In this document: positions 34,063 through 43,335 of the stretch, one piece after another
How the letters are laid out: each line of letters opens with the position of its first letter
Numbering within the stretch: the first letter of the stretch is position 1
Origin: Deltaproteobacteria bacterium
GTDB taxonomy: Bacteria > UBA10199 > GCA-002796325 > JACPFF01
Assembly: GCA_016210045.1 (NCBI GenBank)
Contig: JACQUX010000041.1
Location: forward strand, 136,789 to 200,788
Reading direction: 5' to 3'
DNA length: 64,000 nt
Notes under the pieces: generated by a model
What the model saw: the letters and a program-made list of their open reading frames with translations, nothing else
Database searches by the model: none
Told to the model about the DNA's origin: nothing
Position numbers and translations under genes: made by a program

Positions 34063-35325
34063 ATGGGTATCTTTAGCGCGCTGTTCTCCGGGGTCAACGG
34101 GATCAACTCCAACGGGTCCGTGGTCTCGGTGATCGGTGACAATATCGCGAACGTGAACACGGTCGGCTACAAGGCCAGCCGCGCATCGTTCGAAGATATC
34201 CTCGCCGGCAGCGAGTCGAACGTCGGCTTGGGATCGCGTATCTCTTCCGTCGATCCGTTGTTTGGCCAAGGCGGATTCGAGTCCTCCAGCTCCGTGACCG
34301 ATATGGCGATCGACGGCAACGGATTCTTCATGGTGGAAAACGCCACCGATTCGTCGGCGTTCTATTCACGCGCCGGACAGTTCCATATCAATAAAGACGG
34401 CTTCATCGTGAATGCGAACGATGAGCGGCTGCAGGGCTATCAAGTCACCAGCGGCGCGATCACGTCGAACGTCGATAGCCTGGTCGTCTCGCAAGCGCCG
34501 GTGCAACCGAGTTCGTCGAGTACGATCAGTGTCGATGCGAACTTGAATTCCAATTCCACGGCGCCTGCGGCCTTCAGTGCCGCGAATCCGACCGGGACCT
34601 CGAACTTTTCGGCCGGTGTCACGGTCTACGATTCGTTGGGGAATAGCCACTTGGTGACGATTTATTTCCGCAAGACGGCGACGAACGAATGGCAATGGTA
34701 TTCGTTGGCGAACGGCGCGGAAGTTACCAACCCGACGTCGGGCGTCAATTATGTCGGCGGTAGCGGGACGTTGTCCTTTAATAATAGTGGCGCGCTCACG
34801 TCCGGGAGCACCTCGGCGGCCTTTACGTTCCTCGGCGCGGCGTCGCAGACGCTCACGTTCGACTTCGGCACCGGCACCGCGGCTTCCGGTACCGGCCTTG
34901 ACGGTGTGACCCAGTTCGGGAGTTCGTCGGCCATCAGTAATATCTCCCAAAACGGCTATGCCTCGGGATCGCTGCTGAGTATCGATGTCTCGAGCTCGGG
35001 CACGATTACCGGCAACTATTCGAACGGCACTACGCAGACGCTGGGACAAGTGGCGATCGCGACATTTTCCGATCAACAGCAGTTGCGCCGCGTCGGAAAT
35101 AATAATTTCCAGGAAACGCTAAATTCCGGTTCGCCGCTGATCGGCGCGCCGGGGAGTTCGGGGAAGGGGACGATCGTTTCGAGCACGTTGGAACAATCCA
35201 ACGTCGACTTGGCCAACGAATTGATCCGGATGGTGATCATCCAGCGTGGGTTCCAGGCCAACTCGCGAACAATTGCGACCGTGAACGATCTGCTGGCTCA
35301 GCTCGTGACGTTGGGACAAGGCTAA
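34063..35325 (+). CDS. flgE: Flagellar hook protein FlgE
   Basis: 420 residues, ATG behind AAGGAGG. The N-terminus (FSALFSGVNGINSNGSVVSV, IGDNIANVNTVGYKASRASF), the DMAIDGNGFFMVEN segment and the C-terminus (EQSNVDLANELIRMVIIQRG, FQANSRTIATVNDLL) are those of a hook protein. The central part is Ser/Thr/Gly-rich, as normal for the exposed domains. Confidence 0.97.
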   Translation: MGIFSALFSGVNGINSNGSVVSVIGDNIANVNTVGYKASRASFEDILAGSESNVGLGSRISSVDPLFGQGGFESSSSVTDMAIDGNGFFMVENATDSSAFYSRAGQFHINKDGFIVNANDERLQGYQVTSGAITSNVDSLVVSQAPVQPSSSSTISVDANLNSNSTAPAAFSAANPTGTSNFSAGVTVYDSLGNSHLVTIYFRKTATNEWQWYSLANGAEVTNPTSGVNYVGGSGTLSFNNSGALTSGSTSAAFTFLGAASQTLTFDFGTGTAASGTGLDGVTQFGSSSAISNISQNGYASGSLLSIDVSSSGTITGNYSNGTTQTLGQVAIATFSDQQQLRRVGNNNFQETLNSGSPLIGAPGSSGKGTIVSSTLEQSNVDLANELIRMVIIQRGFQANSRTIATVNDLLAQLVTLGQG

Positions 35326-35356
35326 GCCGGCGGAGCGCGCGCAAAACGGGGGGGAT

Positions 35357-36058
35357 ATGGCCGAGGAAGAAAAAGAGAAAGAAAAAGCGCCCGATGCGGA
35401 GGATGCGGCACCAGCAGCGCCTTCGTTCGTGAAACGGTTATTGGCATCGCCGATTTTTGTCGTCGTGGCGGCGGTCTTGGGTGGCGTGCTCGGCGCGGGT
35501 GGAATGATGATGTTTGGATCGAAACCGCCTCCGGCAGCGCCACCGGCCGCAGCGGCAGCCGCCAAAGGAGCTCCGGCTGCGCACGGTGAGGCCGCGAATG
35601 AGGGCCACGAAGCCGCCCCGGTTCCGGAAGTTGCCAAGTCAGAGGCCGCGCATGGTGAGCCGGAAGGCGACAATCCGAAGGTCAGCGAGGCGGCGGTGGC
35701 GGAGCCGGAGACTGGCGAGGCCGTCGGCGAAGGGGAGCATGGCGGCGAGGCCGGCGAAGCGATGAAATATAAATTTGACCCATTCGTGATCAACGTCTTT
35801 GAGAAAAATTCGATTCACTATTTGAAGCTCCAAGTGGAAGTGAACACCAGCGCGGCAGCGACACCGGAGGAAATTAAGGCCAAGCTCCCGCAGCTGCGCG
35901 ACGCATTGATCTTCATGGTGAGCGATATGACGATGCGCGAGATCGTCTCGGTCGGCGGCAAGATGTTGCTGAAGGAAGAAATGGCCACGACGTTTAACAA
36001 AATGTTGACCACGGGGAAGATCACGAAGGTCTTTTTTACGGAATTTACGATCCAATAG
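35357..36058 (+). CDS. fliL: Stator-associated protein FliL
   Basis: 233 residues, longer than the common 150-180. A charged N-terminus precedes one membrane helix (FVVVAAVLGGVLGAGGMMMF), then an Ala/Glu/Gly-rich linker (about 60-135) and the periplasmic FliL domain (YKFDPFVINVFEKNSIHYLK, PQLRDALIFMVSDMTMREIV). FliL rings surround stators and affect torque. The long linker could allow extra reach and accounts for the size. Confidence 0.93.
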   Translation: MAEEEKEKEKAPDAEDAAPAAPSFVKRLLASPIFVVVAAVLGGVLGAGGMMMFGSKPPPAAPPAAAAAAKGAPAAHGEAANEGHEAAPVPEVAKSEAAHGEPEGDNPKVSEAAVAEPETGEAVGEGEHGGEAGEAMKYKFDPFVINVFEKNSIHYLKLQVEVNTSAAATPEEIKAKLPQLRDALIFMVSDMTMREIVSVGGKMLLKEEMATTFNKMLTTGKITKVFFTEFTIQ

Positions 36059-36065
36059 GCGCGAC

Positions 36066-37022
36066 ATGACGGAACCGATCCTTAATCCGGAGGAGATCCA
36101 GGACTTGCTGAAAGAGCCGACGCCGGTCGGCGAGATCGGCCGGCTCTGGAACGGCGAGACGATTTCCTACGATCTGCTGCAGAGCGGGGCCAAGAATGAA
36201 GAACAATTGGAGAAGCTGGTCGCCGTGCAGACGCCGGCGGCGGCGGCGATGGCCAAGGGGATGAAGGAATGGAGCGGATTGCCGCTGACGGTCACGTTCA
36301 GTGCCCATCAACTTGTGCCGATGTCGGATGTGATTGCGGAAGTTTCCCTGGACCGCACACTGTTCGCGGTGTGGAGCGATACCGCGCAAGGTCTCAGCGG
36401 TGCAGTGCTGTTGGATCGGGCGCTTTTTTTTCGCCTCTTTACCGCGATGCTGGGCGGGGCGGGGAGCGGTGAACGCACCGGCGCGCTCACCGCGTTGGAG
36501 CGGGCGTTTCTCGATCGGTTCCTCGCCCATATTTTTGGACCGTTGACCGAAGTGTGGCAACGGGTGCGGACCATCGACTTCGCGGTGCAAGAGATCTTGA
36601 TACAGCAGGCGCAACTTGGGGCGCTCGGCTGGCATTTCGACGGCATCAAAGCGGTGCTGACCGCGCAAGTGGACGGCGAGCCGCAGCCGGCGGGGACGAT
36701 CACGCTGCTGTTGCCGCGGGAATTATTGACCGCGATGAGCGACATGGGCGCGGTGTCGGAAGAAGCCGCGCAGGAAAAGGCGCAGCTGGATCGGCAATGG
36801 CAAGGCGCAGTGCATGGTGCGATCGGCGGCACGCCGGTCCCGATTGCAGTGGAACTCGGCACCACGCGTGCGTCGATGGAGCGGGTGCTGAAGCTGGCCG
36901 TCGGCGATGAGCTCCCGTTGCAATTGTCGGAAGCGGGGCATCCGGTGTTGGTGAACGGACATGTCGTGTTTCAGGCCACGATCGGCACTGTCAACGGACA
37001 ACGCGCGATCAAGATTGTTTGA
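36066..37022 (+). CDS. fliM: Flagellar motor switch protein FliM
   Basis: 318 residues. The N-terminal peptide ILNPEEIQDLLKE resembles the CheY-binding motif LSQDEIDALL, implying chemotactic control although no che genes are in the window. The middle domain (ALFFRLFTAMLGGAGSGERT) carries a GGxG-like segment, and the C-terminal SpoA domain (VAVELGTTRASMERVLKLAVG analogue near 275-318) interacts with FliN. Part of the C ring. Confidence 0.94.
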   Translation: MTEPILNPEEIQDLLKEPTPVGEIGRLWNGETISYDLLQSGAKNEEQLEKLVAVQTPAAAAMAKGMKEWSGLPLTVTFSAHQLVPMSDVIAEVSLDRTLFAVWSDTAQGLSGAVLLDRALFFRLFTAMLGGAGSGERTGALTALERAFLDRFLAHIFGPLTEVWQRVRTIDFAVQEILIQQAQLGALGWHFDGIKAVLTAQVDGEPQPAGTITLLLPRELLTAMSDMGAVSEEAAQEKAQLDRQWQGAVHGAIGGTPVPIAVELGTTRASMERVLKLAVGDELPLQLSEAGHPVLVNGHVVFQATIGTVNGQRAIKIV

Positions 37023-37034
37023 TGTGGAGGATGT

Positions 37035-37346
37035 ATGGCGGAAGAAGGCGCAACGGGAACGGCGACAGCTGAGGCGGGAATCGATGGAGTGACCGGCGAT
37101 GTCTCTTTTCTGTACGACGTGCCGGTCACGATGCAAGTCATGCTCGGCGAGGCCACGTTGACGATCGGCGATATCATGAAGTGCGGCAAAGGGTCGGTGA
37201 TCCCGCTGAAGCAAAAGGTGGGCGACCCTTTTGTGGTCTTGTTACAAAATCGTGTAATCGCCGAAGGTGAAGTCGTGGCGGCCGGCGAACATCTTGGGAT
37301 CAAGATTACCAACGTGCATCGCAGCCAACCGGCTGCAAAGGAGTAA
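37035..37346 (+). CDS. fliN: Flagellar motor switch protein FliN
   Basis: 103 residues, ATG behind GGAGG. A short acidic N-terminus precedes a SpoA domain (LYDVPVTMQVMLGEATLTIG, VGDPFVVLLQNRVIAEGEVV). FliN forms the lower C ring with FliM and docks FliH. Confidence 0.96.
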   Translation: MAEEGATGTATAEAGIDGVTGDVSFLYDVPVTMQVMLGEATLTIGDIMKCGKGSVIPLKQKVGDPFVVLLQNRVIAEGEVVAAGEHLGIKITNVHRSQPAAKE

Positions 37347-37350
37347 AAGT

Positions 37351-38232
37351 ATGCAGAAGACCATCCATTGGATCATGCGCAGTGTTGGCATCGTGCTGCT
37401 GTCGTGCAGCGCGGGCGCGTGGGCCGGGACCGCGGATATTCTGATCGATCCGTTCGCCAACACCGCGGCTGAAGCAACCACGATGTTGCCGACCGATGCG
37501 GCGGTATCGACGGCGTCGCCCACCGTCCGTTCGCCAGTGCGGGAAACGATTTCCGTCGCGACGCCGAGCACGGATGCGCCGGCCGCGCGCGAGGCCGCCG
37601 GCGTGACGTCCGCTGTACCGGCGGCCGCCGCGACCGGCCCGTGGGATCTGCCGTGGTTGCGCGCGTTCGTCGCGTTCCTGTTCGTCGCGTCGCTGATTGT
37701 CGTAGTCGGCACGATCGCGCGCCGTTTATTGCACAACGGTTCCGGCTTCCTGGGGAAGCGGGCGTTGCCCGTACGTGTGGTGCAGACGCTCCCGCTCGGC
37801 AGTAAGCGCACGATGTATGTCGTCGACTTCGAAGGCACGCAGTTGTTGATCGGCGCTGCCGGATCGCAGCTCCAATTGTTGCATGCGAAGCCGACGACCA
37901 TCGCAGAGACGATCATTCCGCCGCGTGCGCGGCCGACCGCCGCCGCGACCAATGGACGCGCGCATGCGGCGATGACGGGGACGATGAGCGCCACTGCTGT
38001 CGCGCCGGAAGCGCGCAACGCCGTGATGGAGCTCTCGCGTCCGCTCACGACGTCGACGGACACGCCGATGCCGTCGACCAACGGCGACGCCATCGTCTCC
38101 GAGACGCCAGTCGAGCGTGCCGACGCGGCGATCCACGTTTCCGGTCTCAGCGCGCAGATTCGCTCCGTAGTGCAATCGTTGCGACCGATCGGCGTACGGA
38201 CCGCCAGTTCGAGTAACGGCTCGACGATATAA
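37351..38232 (+). CDS. fliO: Export-apparatus assembly protein FliO
   Basis: 293 residues from ATG 37351 behind AAAGGAG. A signal peptide (SVGIVLLSCSAGAWA) and an Ala/Thr-rich periplasmic stretch lead to a membrane helix (LRAFVAFLFVASLIVVVGTI) and the FliO domain (ALPVRVVQTLPLGSKRTMYV, then VDFEGTQLLIGAAGSQLQLL). FliO helps assemble the FliP ring. The C-terminal 100 residues are low complexity. It sits before fliP, separated by a terminator-like hairpin and palindromes. Confidence 0.9.
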   Translation: MQKTIHWIMRSVGIVLLSCSAGAWAGTADILIDPFANTAAEATTMLPTDAAVSTASPTVRSPVRETISVATPSTDAPAAREAAGVTSAVPAAAATGPWDLPWLRAFVAFLFVASLIVVVGTIARRLLHNGSGFLGKRALPVRVVQTLPLGSKRTMYVVDFEGTQLLIGAAGSQLQLLHAKPTTIAETIIPPRARPTAAATNGRAHAAMTGTMSATAVAPEARNAVMELSRPLTTSTDTPMPSTNGDAIVSETPVERADAAIHVSGLSAQIRSVVQSLRPIGVRTASSSNGSTI

Positions 38233-38236
38233 ATGA

Positions 38237-38262
38237 GCCCCGGATTATTGTGGGGCCTTTTT
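38237..38262 (+). terminator. Terminator-like hairpin between fliO and fliP
   Basis: GCCCC (38237-38241) pairs with GGGGC (38252-38256), followed by CTTTTT. The stem is short, so it may act as an attenuator inside the operon rather than a full stop. Confidence 0.45.
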
Positions 38263-38263
38263 C

Positions 38264-38395
38264 CCCTCTCCCTTTGGGGAGAGGGCGAGGGTGAGGGGGA
38301 GGAATCAAGCGGATGATTGCACTGGCGGCCTCCCCCTCACCCAACCCTCTCCCCAAAGGGAGAGGGAAGTGGATGCCCCGCCCTCAGAGGCGGGG
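38264..38395. repeat. REP-like inverted repeat between fliO and fliP
   Basis: Arms of 36-37 bp at 38264-38300 and 38331-38366 are near reverse complements; each arm is itself a hairpin (CCCTCTCC-CTTT-GGGGAGAGGG). A further hairpin CCCCGCC/GGCGGGG spans 38376-38395. This CCCTCTCC/GGAGAGGG family is related to the palindrome at 55507-55547. Confidence 0.8.
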
Positions 38396-38413
38396 TGCAT
38401 TGAATGGCACGCT

Positions 38414-39100
38414 ATGAACGAATTGGCCCTTTCCAGTTTGAATCTGACGATCGGCGGCGGCACCGGAACCACCGAGGTCGCCGCAGCGATGAAGATCTTT
38501 TTGTTTCTCACGATCCTCTCGTTGGCCCCGGCCATTCTCCTCACCATGACGTCGTTCACGCGCATCGTCGTGGTGTTGTCGTTCTTGCGCCAGGCGATGG
38601 GCGTTGCGCAATCGCCGCCGAATCAAGTCTTGGTGGGACTCGCGCTGTTCCTGTCGGTCTTCCTGATGGCGCCGGTGTTGAAACAAGTCCACGAGGAGGC
38701 GGTCAGTCCGTTTATGGCCGGACAGATGGACTACAAGGCCGCGCTTGACAAGGCGAGTACGCCGCTCAAACGCTTCATGTTTGCGCAGACGCGGCAGAAA
38801 GACATCGAATTGTTGCTCGAATTGAGCAAAGGCGAGCGTCCAAAAGATCTGTCGGAACTCTCGATGAGCGTCATGATGCCGGCCTTCGTGTTGAGCGAAC
38901 TCAAGACGGCGTTCGAGATCGGATTTCTCATTTATCTCCCGTTCGTGATGATCGACATGGTGGTCGCGATGGTGTTGCTGACGATGGGGATGATGGTCTT
39001 GCCGCCGATCATCGTCTCGCTGCCGTTCAAGATCATGCTCTTTGTGTTGGTGGATGGCTGGAATTTGGTCGTGGGGTCGTTATTGCGGAGTTTTAAATGA
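38414..39100 (+). CDS. fliP: Flagellar export gate protein FliP
   Basis: 228 residues from ATG 38414; a longer frame upstream runs through the palindromes and is rejected. Membrane segments (MKIFLFLTILSLAPAILLTM, VGLALFLSVFLMAPVLKQV) and the signature TSFTRIVVVLSFLRQAMG, with SPPNQVLVGLALFL, are present, as are FEIGFLIYLPFVMIDMVVA and the C-terminal KIMLFVLVDGWNLVVGSL. No cleavable signal peptide is obvious, unlike many FliP. Stop overlaps the fliQ start. Confidence 0.95.
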   Translation: MNELALSSLNLTIGGGTGTTEVAAAMKIFLFLTILSLAPAILLTMTSFTRIVVVLSFLRQAMGVAQSPPNQVLVGLALFLSVFLMAPVLKQVHEEAVSPFMAGQMDYKAALDKASTPLKRFMFAQTRQKDIELLLELSKGERPKDLSELSMSVMMPAFVLSELKTAFEIGFLIYLPFVMIDMVVAMVLLTMGMMVLPPIIVSLPFKIMLFVLVDGWNLVVGSLLRSFK

Positions 39101-39363
39101 CTACGCAATTCGTCGTCGATCTGGCGCGCGAAACCATTTTCACGGCACTGTGGGTCGTGGGCCCGTTGATGGCGGTCGGCTTCGTGGTCGGGATGATCGT
39201 CAGCGTGGTCCAAGCCGTGATGCAGTTGCAGGAAGTGACGCTCGGCTTTGTGCCGAAGATCGTCGCGCTGGGGGCCGCGCTAATCGCCTTCGCGCACTGG
39301 ATGCTGGACCAACTGATGCGGTACACGCAATTGTTATTAGGCGGGTTTGATCGGTTATTGTGA
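39097..39363 (+). CDS. fliQ: Flagellar export gate protein FliQ
   Basis: 88 residues, ATG overlapping the fliP stop. Two membrane helices (ALWVVGPLMAVGFVVGMIVS and FVPKIVALGAALIAFAHWML) with VVQAVMQLQEVTLGFVPK between them identify FliQ, one of the gate subunits in the MS ring. Confidence 0.96.
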   Translation: MTTQFVVDLARETIFTALWVVGPLMAVGFVVGMIVSVVQAVMQLQEVTLGFVPKIVALGAALIAFAHWMLDQLMRYTQLLLGGFDRLL

Positions 39364-39396
39364 TCAGTCCTACCCAGAACGGTGAACGGAAGAACG

Positions 39397-40158
39397 ATGC
39401 TGGGACTTGAATCATTATTGCAAATTGCGTTGGCCGCGTGCCGGATCGGCGGCTTGGTGATCGCGATGCCGGTCTTCGGTGCGGGCCCGATCCCGCCGCA
39501 GACGAAATTCCTGTTCACGATTGCGATCGCGGCGATGTTGCATGGGCTGATGCCGCCGGTCCCGCAGGCGCTGTGGGCCGATGAAGGCGCGATGGTCCTC
39601 GTGATCGCCCGCGAACTGGGGATCGGACTGTTAGTCGGCTACTCGGCGCGGCTGCTGTTTTTAGTGGTCAGTATGTCGATGGAATTCGCCGGCCTCCAAA
39701 TGGGGTTCGCTGTGGCCAATCTTTTCGATCCGCAGAACAACACCCAAGTCTCGGTGCTCGGCCAACTCGCCGTGGTGCTCACCGTCCTCTTCTTCTTCGC
39801 GACGAATTTGCATCATGACTTGTTTCGTACCGTGGTCCGGAGTTTTCAAGTGTTGCCGCCGGCCCTCCCCAGCTGGGACGGCGGCAAGCTGGGGGAGCAG
39901 CTCACGCAGTTTCTTAGCATCGCCTTCGGGTTGGCGTTGCGCGTGGCATTGCCGGTACTCGTCACCATGCTGCTGATCAATTTGCTGATGGGCGTTATTT
40001 CCCGCACCGCGCCGCAAATGAATCTCTTTTTCAACGTTTCGTTCATCGTGACCATCGTGACCGGCCTGTTGCTCGTCGCATTGACCTTCCCACGCCTGTT
40101 GCTGATGGTGCGCGGTTTCAACGAACGCATGCTCGCGCATGGATATGGTTTATGGTGA
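39397..40158 (+). CDS. fliR: Flagellar export gate protein FliR
   Basis: 253 residues from ATG 39397 behind GGAAG; a GTG at 39382 is an alternative. Multiple membrane helices (IGGLVIAMPVFGAGPIPPQT, VVSMSMEFAGLQMGFAVANL, FFNVSFIVTIVTGLLLVALT). The GFAVANLFDPQNNTQVSVLG segment is typical of FliR. It completes the FliPQR gate. Confidence 0.95.
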   Translation: MLGLESLLQIALAACRIGGLVIAMPVFGAGPIPPQTKFLFTIAIAAMLHGLMPPVPQALWADEGAMVLVIARELGIGLLVGYSARLLFLVVSMSMEFAGLQMGFAVANLFDPQNNTQVSVLGQLAVVLTVLFFFATNLHHDLFRTVVRSFQVLPPALPSWDGGKLGEQLTQFLSIAFGLALRVALPVLVTMLLINLLMGVISRTAPQMNLFFNVSFIVTIVTGLLLVALTFPRLLLMVRGFNERMLAHGYGLW

Positions 40159-40161
40159 TGT

Positions 40162-41244
40162 ATGGCGAATGAAACGCAGGACGGACAGGAGAAAACGGAG
40201 CAGCCGTCCGATCGACGGCGCGATGAATATCGCGCCGAAGGTCAGATCGCGCGCAGCGTCGAGGTGACGGCGTTCTTCGGCATCCTCGCCGCGTTCGGTG
40301 CGTGCGCGATGTGGGGACGCATGATCGGGCAGACCTGTCTCGATGCGTTGCGTGGCGCGCTCTTTTTCGATCATGGCGTGAGTTTGGCGTTGGCGGAACC
40401 GTGGTGGCGACAATTCGCGATCCCGATGATCAAAGCCGTGCTGTCGATCGGCGCGACCGTGTTTCTCGTCGTGTTGGCCGGTTCCTGGATGCAAACCGGC
40501 ATCGTCTTCGCGTGGAAGAGTCTGCGCACCAAATGGGAGATGGTGAATCCATTCAGCGGGCTCAAGCGGATGTTCTCCAGTCGCACGGCGGTCCAATTAC
40601 TGAAAAATCTCCTGAAAGTCGGCGTCATCACGTGGCTGGTCTATGGCGAGCTCTCGCAGCGTACCGAAGAGATTGCCGCGATCACGATGATTCCGATGAC
40701 CAGCGCGTTGCTCTGGAGCGTCGCGCTGGTTGCGCGGTTGCTGTTTCGCATCATCATTTTTCTAGCAATCGTCGCGGTCTTGGACTTCGGCTATCAATGG
40801 TGGACGATGCGCAAGCAAATGATGATGAGTCGTCAGGAATTGAAGGAAGAAGTGAAGCAGCAACAAGTCTCGGAGCAAGTCCGCGGGAAACTTCGCAGCG
40901 TCGCCTCGCAGCGGGTCAAGCATATGATTAAGCAAGAGGTGCCGGCGGCGGATGTCGTGATCACCAATCCGACCCATTTCGCCGTGGCGGTGAAATACGA
41001 ACGCGGGTCGGACCGCGCGCCACGCGTCGTGGCGAAGGGGAAAGATTTAGTCGCGGCCTATATCCGCGAAGTGGCGGCGGAGGCGCATGTGCCGCTGTAT
41101 GAATTTCCGGAGTTGGCGCGCACGCTCTACGCGCGCGTGAAGGTGGGCCAAAGTATTCCGGGCGACCTCTATGAAGCGGTAGCGCGGGTCCTCGCGTACA
41201 TTTATCAGATCTATCGTCGACGTTTCGCCAAGTGGATGGTGTAA
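40162..41244 (+). CDS. flhB: Export switch protein FlhB
   Basis: 360 residues. Four membrane helices fill about residues 33-210. The cytoplasmic domain has the autocleavage motif NPTH at 269-272 in DVVITNPTHFAVAVKYERG. FlhB cleaves itself between Asn and Pro, and with FliK changes export from hook to filament proteins. The N-terminal KTEQPSDRRRDEYRAEGQIA is conserved. Confidence 0.96.
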   Translation: MANETQDGQEKTEQPSDRRRDEYRAEGQIARSVEVTAFFGILAAFGACAMWGRMIGQTCLDALRGALFFDHGVSLALAEPWWRQFAIPMIKAVLSIGATVFLVVLAGSWMQTGIVFAWKSLRTKWEMVNPFSGLKRMFSSRTAVQLLKNLLKVGVITWLVYGELSQRTEEIAAITMIPMTSALLWSVALVARLLFRIIIFLAIVAVLDFGYQWWTMRKQMMMSRQELKEEVKQQQVSEQVRGKLRSVASQRVKHMIKQEVPAADVVITNPTHFAVAVKYERGSDRAPRVVAKGKDLVAAYIREVAAEAHVPLYEFPELARTLYARVKVGQSIPGDLYEAVARVLAYIYQIYRRRFAKWMV

Positions 41245-43317
41245 ATGGCTATGCCGAGCACGATGCGCAACATCCTGAAGGAAGGAAGCGACTTAATCCT
41301 GGTCGGCTGCGTCGTCGGCGTCGTTCTGCTGATGGTCATTCCGCTGCCGCCGTTCTTGCTCGATCTCGCGCTGGTCGGTTCGATCGCGCTCTCAATTCTA
41401 TTGCTGCTGGTCGCGTTCTACGCGAATCGCCCGCTCGACTTTTCTGTCTTCCCGGTCATGTTGTTGTTCGCCACGTTGTTGCGGCTCACGTTGAACATCG
41501 CCAGCACGCGGCTGATCTTGCTGCACGGTGCGGAAGGGGAGGCCGCGGCAGGCAATGTCATCCGCGCCTTCGGGTTCTTCGCCGTCAGCGGTAATTATGT
41601 GGTTGGCGTGATCGTCTTCTTGATCCTCATCTTGATCAACTTCGTCGTGATCACGAAGGGCGCTGGCCGCATTGCGGAAGTCGCGGCGCGGTTCACGTTG
41701 GACGCGATGCCCGGCAAGCAGTTGGCGGTCGATGCTGATTTGGCTGCGGGCCTGATCAACGAAGCCGACGCGCGTTCGCGCCGCGAAATGTTGCAACGAG
41801 AAGCGGATTTTTACGGTGCGATGGACGGCGCCTCTAAGTTCGTGCGTGGCGACGCGATCGCGGGCATCGTGATCATGTTAGTGAATATCTTCGGCGGACT
41901 CGTGATTGGCGTCGCGCAGCAAGGCCTCTCGTTCGCCGAGGCCGCGCGCATCTATACCATGCTCACGGTCGGCGATGGCTTGGTCGCGCAATTGCCCGCG
42001 CTGATTGTGTCCACGGCCGCCGGATTGATTGTCACCAAGGTCTCGAAGCAGCAACGCCTCTCCGACGAGATTACGTCGCAAGCGTTCGGTAATTGGCGGC
42101 CGTTGGCGATGGGCGCGGCGATTCTCGGCGTGTTAGGGATGGTCCCCGGACTGCCGTTGTTTCCATTTTTCGTGTTGGCGTCGATGATGGGGTGGCAGAG
42201 TTATCGGATGTGGATGCAACAGAAGGCGACGGCGGCGGCCGCCACGGCGGATGGCGAGACACCGAAGGAAGCGGCAGCGAGCCAAGAACTCACGGTGCCG
42301 CCGCTCGACTTATTGGAAGTGGAAGTTGGCTATGACTTGATCCCGCTGGTCGATCAACGGGCCGGCGGCGAATTCCCGGCGCGCATTGTCGGCGTGCGGC
42401 GCCAATTCGCGAACGAAATGGGGTTGGTCTTGCCGCCGGTCCACATCCGCGACAACTTGCGTCTGAAGCCGAACGAATATCGCTTCTTCTTGAAGGGCGC
42501 AGTCGTTGGGCGCGGCGACATCATGCCGCATCACGCGCTCGCGCTCGATCCCGGCATGACGACGCGGAAGTTGGAGGGGATCCAGACCACCGATCCCGCG
42601 TTTGGGCTGGACGCCCTCTGGATTCCAGAGGCGCAGAAAGAGAGCGCCATCGTCGCCGGCTATACCGTCGTCGATTTGCCCAGCGTGATGGCGACGCATC
42701 TGGTCGAGATTGTGCGCAAGAATCTGTCGGAACTGTTCGGGCGGCAAGAACTGTCGAATTTATTGGAGCAGGCGAAGGCGACGCATCCGAAGGTGGTGTC
42801 GGATCTGAATCCGGAGGTCATTCCGGTCACGACCGTGCTGCGCGTCTTCCAGAACTTGTTGCGCGAACGCGTGTCCATTCGCGACCGGATCACGGTGCTG
42901 GAGACGATCGTCGCCCACCATGCGCACACCAAGGACCCGGAGGAATTGACCGAATATGTGCGCGTGAATCTTGGTCGCGCGATCGCGCAGCAGCACAAGG
43001 CCGCGGACGACACGTTGTACGCGATTACACTCGATCGGACATTGGAAGAACGGTTGGCGAAGTCGGTCACGCATACGCAAAGTGGACCGCAGATTGCGGT
43101 CGATCCGAACATGGCGCGGACCGTGATCGAGCATGTGGGGCGCGAGGTGAAACGTCATGTCGCGAATTCGCAAGCCCCGGTGGTGCTGACGTCGCAGCAG
43201 TTGCGGCCGCATTTGTATCGGCTGTTGGAGCGATTCATCCCGAATCTTGCCGTGCTCGCCCACGGCGAAGTCGCCGGCCACGTCTCAGTCCGGCCACTCG
43301 GGATGGTCGCGGTGTAA
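41245..43317 (+). CDS. flhA: Export gate protein FlhA
   Basis: 690 residues, ATG directly after the flhB stop. Seven to eight membrane helices in the first 330 residues include the FHIPEP-type region (NRPLDFSVFPVMLLFATLLR, LTLNIASTRLIL) and the conserved KGAGRIAEVAARFTLDAMPG loop. The cytoplasmic half docks chaperones (RIVGVRRQFANEMGLVLPPV, DLPSVMATHLVEIVRKN). Normal length for FlhA. Confidence 0.97.
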   Translation: MAMPSTMRNILKEGSDLILVGCVVGVVLLMVIPLPPFLLDLALVGSIALSILLLLVAFYANRPLDFSVFPVMLLFATLLRLTLNIASTRLILLHGAEGEAAAGNVIRAFGFFAVSGNYVVGVIVFLILILINFVVITKGAGRIAEVAARFTLDAMPGKQLAVDADLAAGLINEADARSRREMLQREADFYGAMDGASKFVRGDAIAGIVIMLVNIFGGLVIGVAQQGLSFAEAARIYTMLTVGDGLVAQLPALIVSTAAGLIVTKVSKQQRLSDEITSQAFGNWRPLAMGAAILGVLGMVPGLPLFPFFVLASMMGWQSYRMWMQQKATAAAATADGETPKEAAASQELTVPPLDLLEVEVGYDLIPLVDQRAGGEFPARIVGVRRQFANEMGLVLPPVHIRDNLRLKPNEYRFFLKGAVVGRGDIMPHHALALDPGMTTRKLEGIQTTDPAFGLDALWIPEAQKESAIVAGYTVVDLPSVMATHLVEIVRKNLSELFGRQELSNLLEQAKATHPKVVSDLNPEVIPVTTVLRVFQNLLRERVSIRDRITVLETIVAHHAHTKDPEELTEYVRVNLGRAIAQQHKAADDTLYAITLDRTLEERLAKSVTHTQSGPQIAVDPNMARTVIEHVGREVKRHVANSQAPVVLTSQQLRPHLYRLLERFIPNLAVLAHGEVAGHVSVRPLGMVAV

Positions 43318-43335
43318 GGGAAAAAAGGAGGCCCC

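Noticed and set aside
38291-38413. 41-codon N-terminal extension of FliP
   Set aside because: Encoded by the palindromic repeat; FliP homology begins after ATG 38414.
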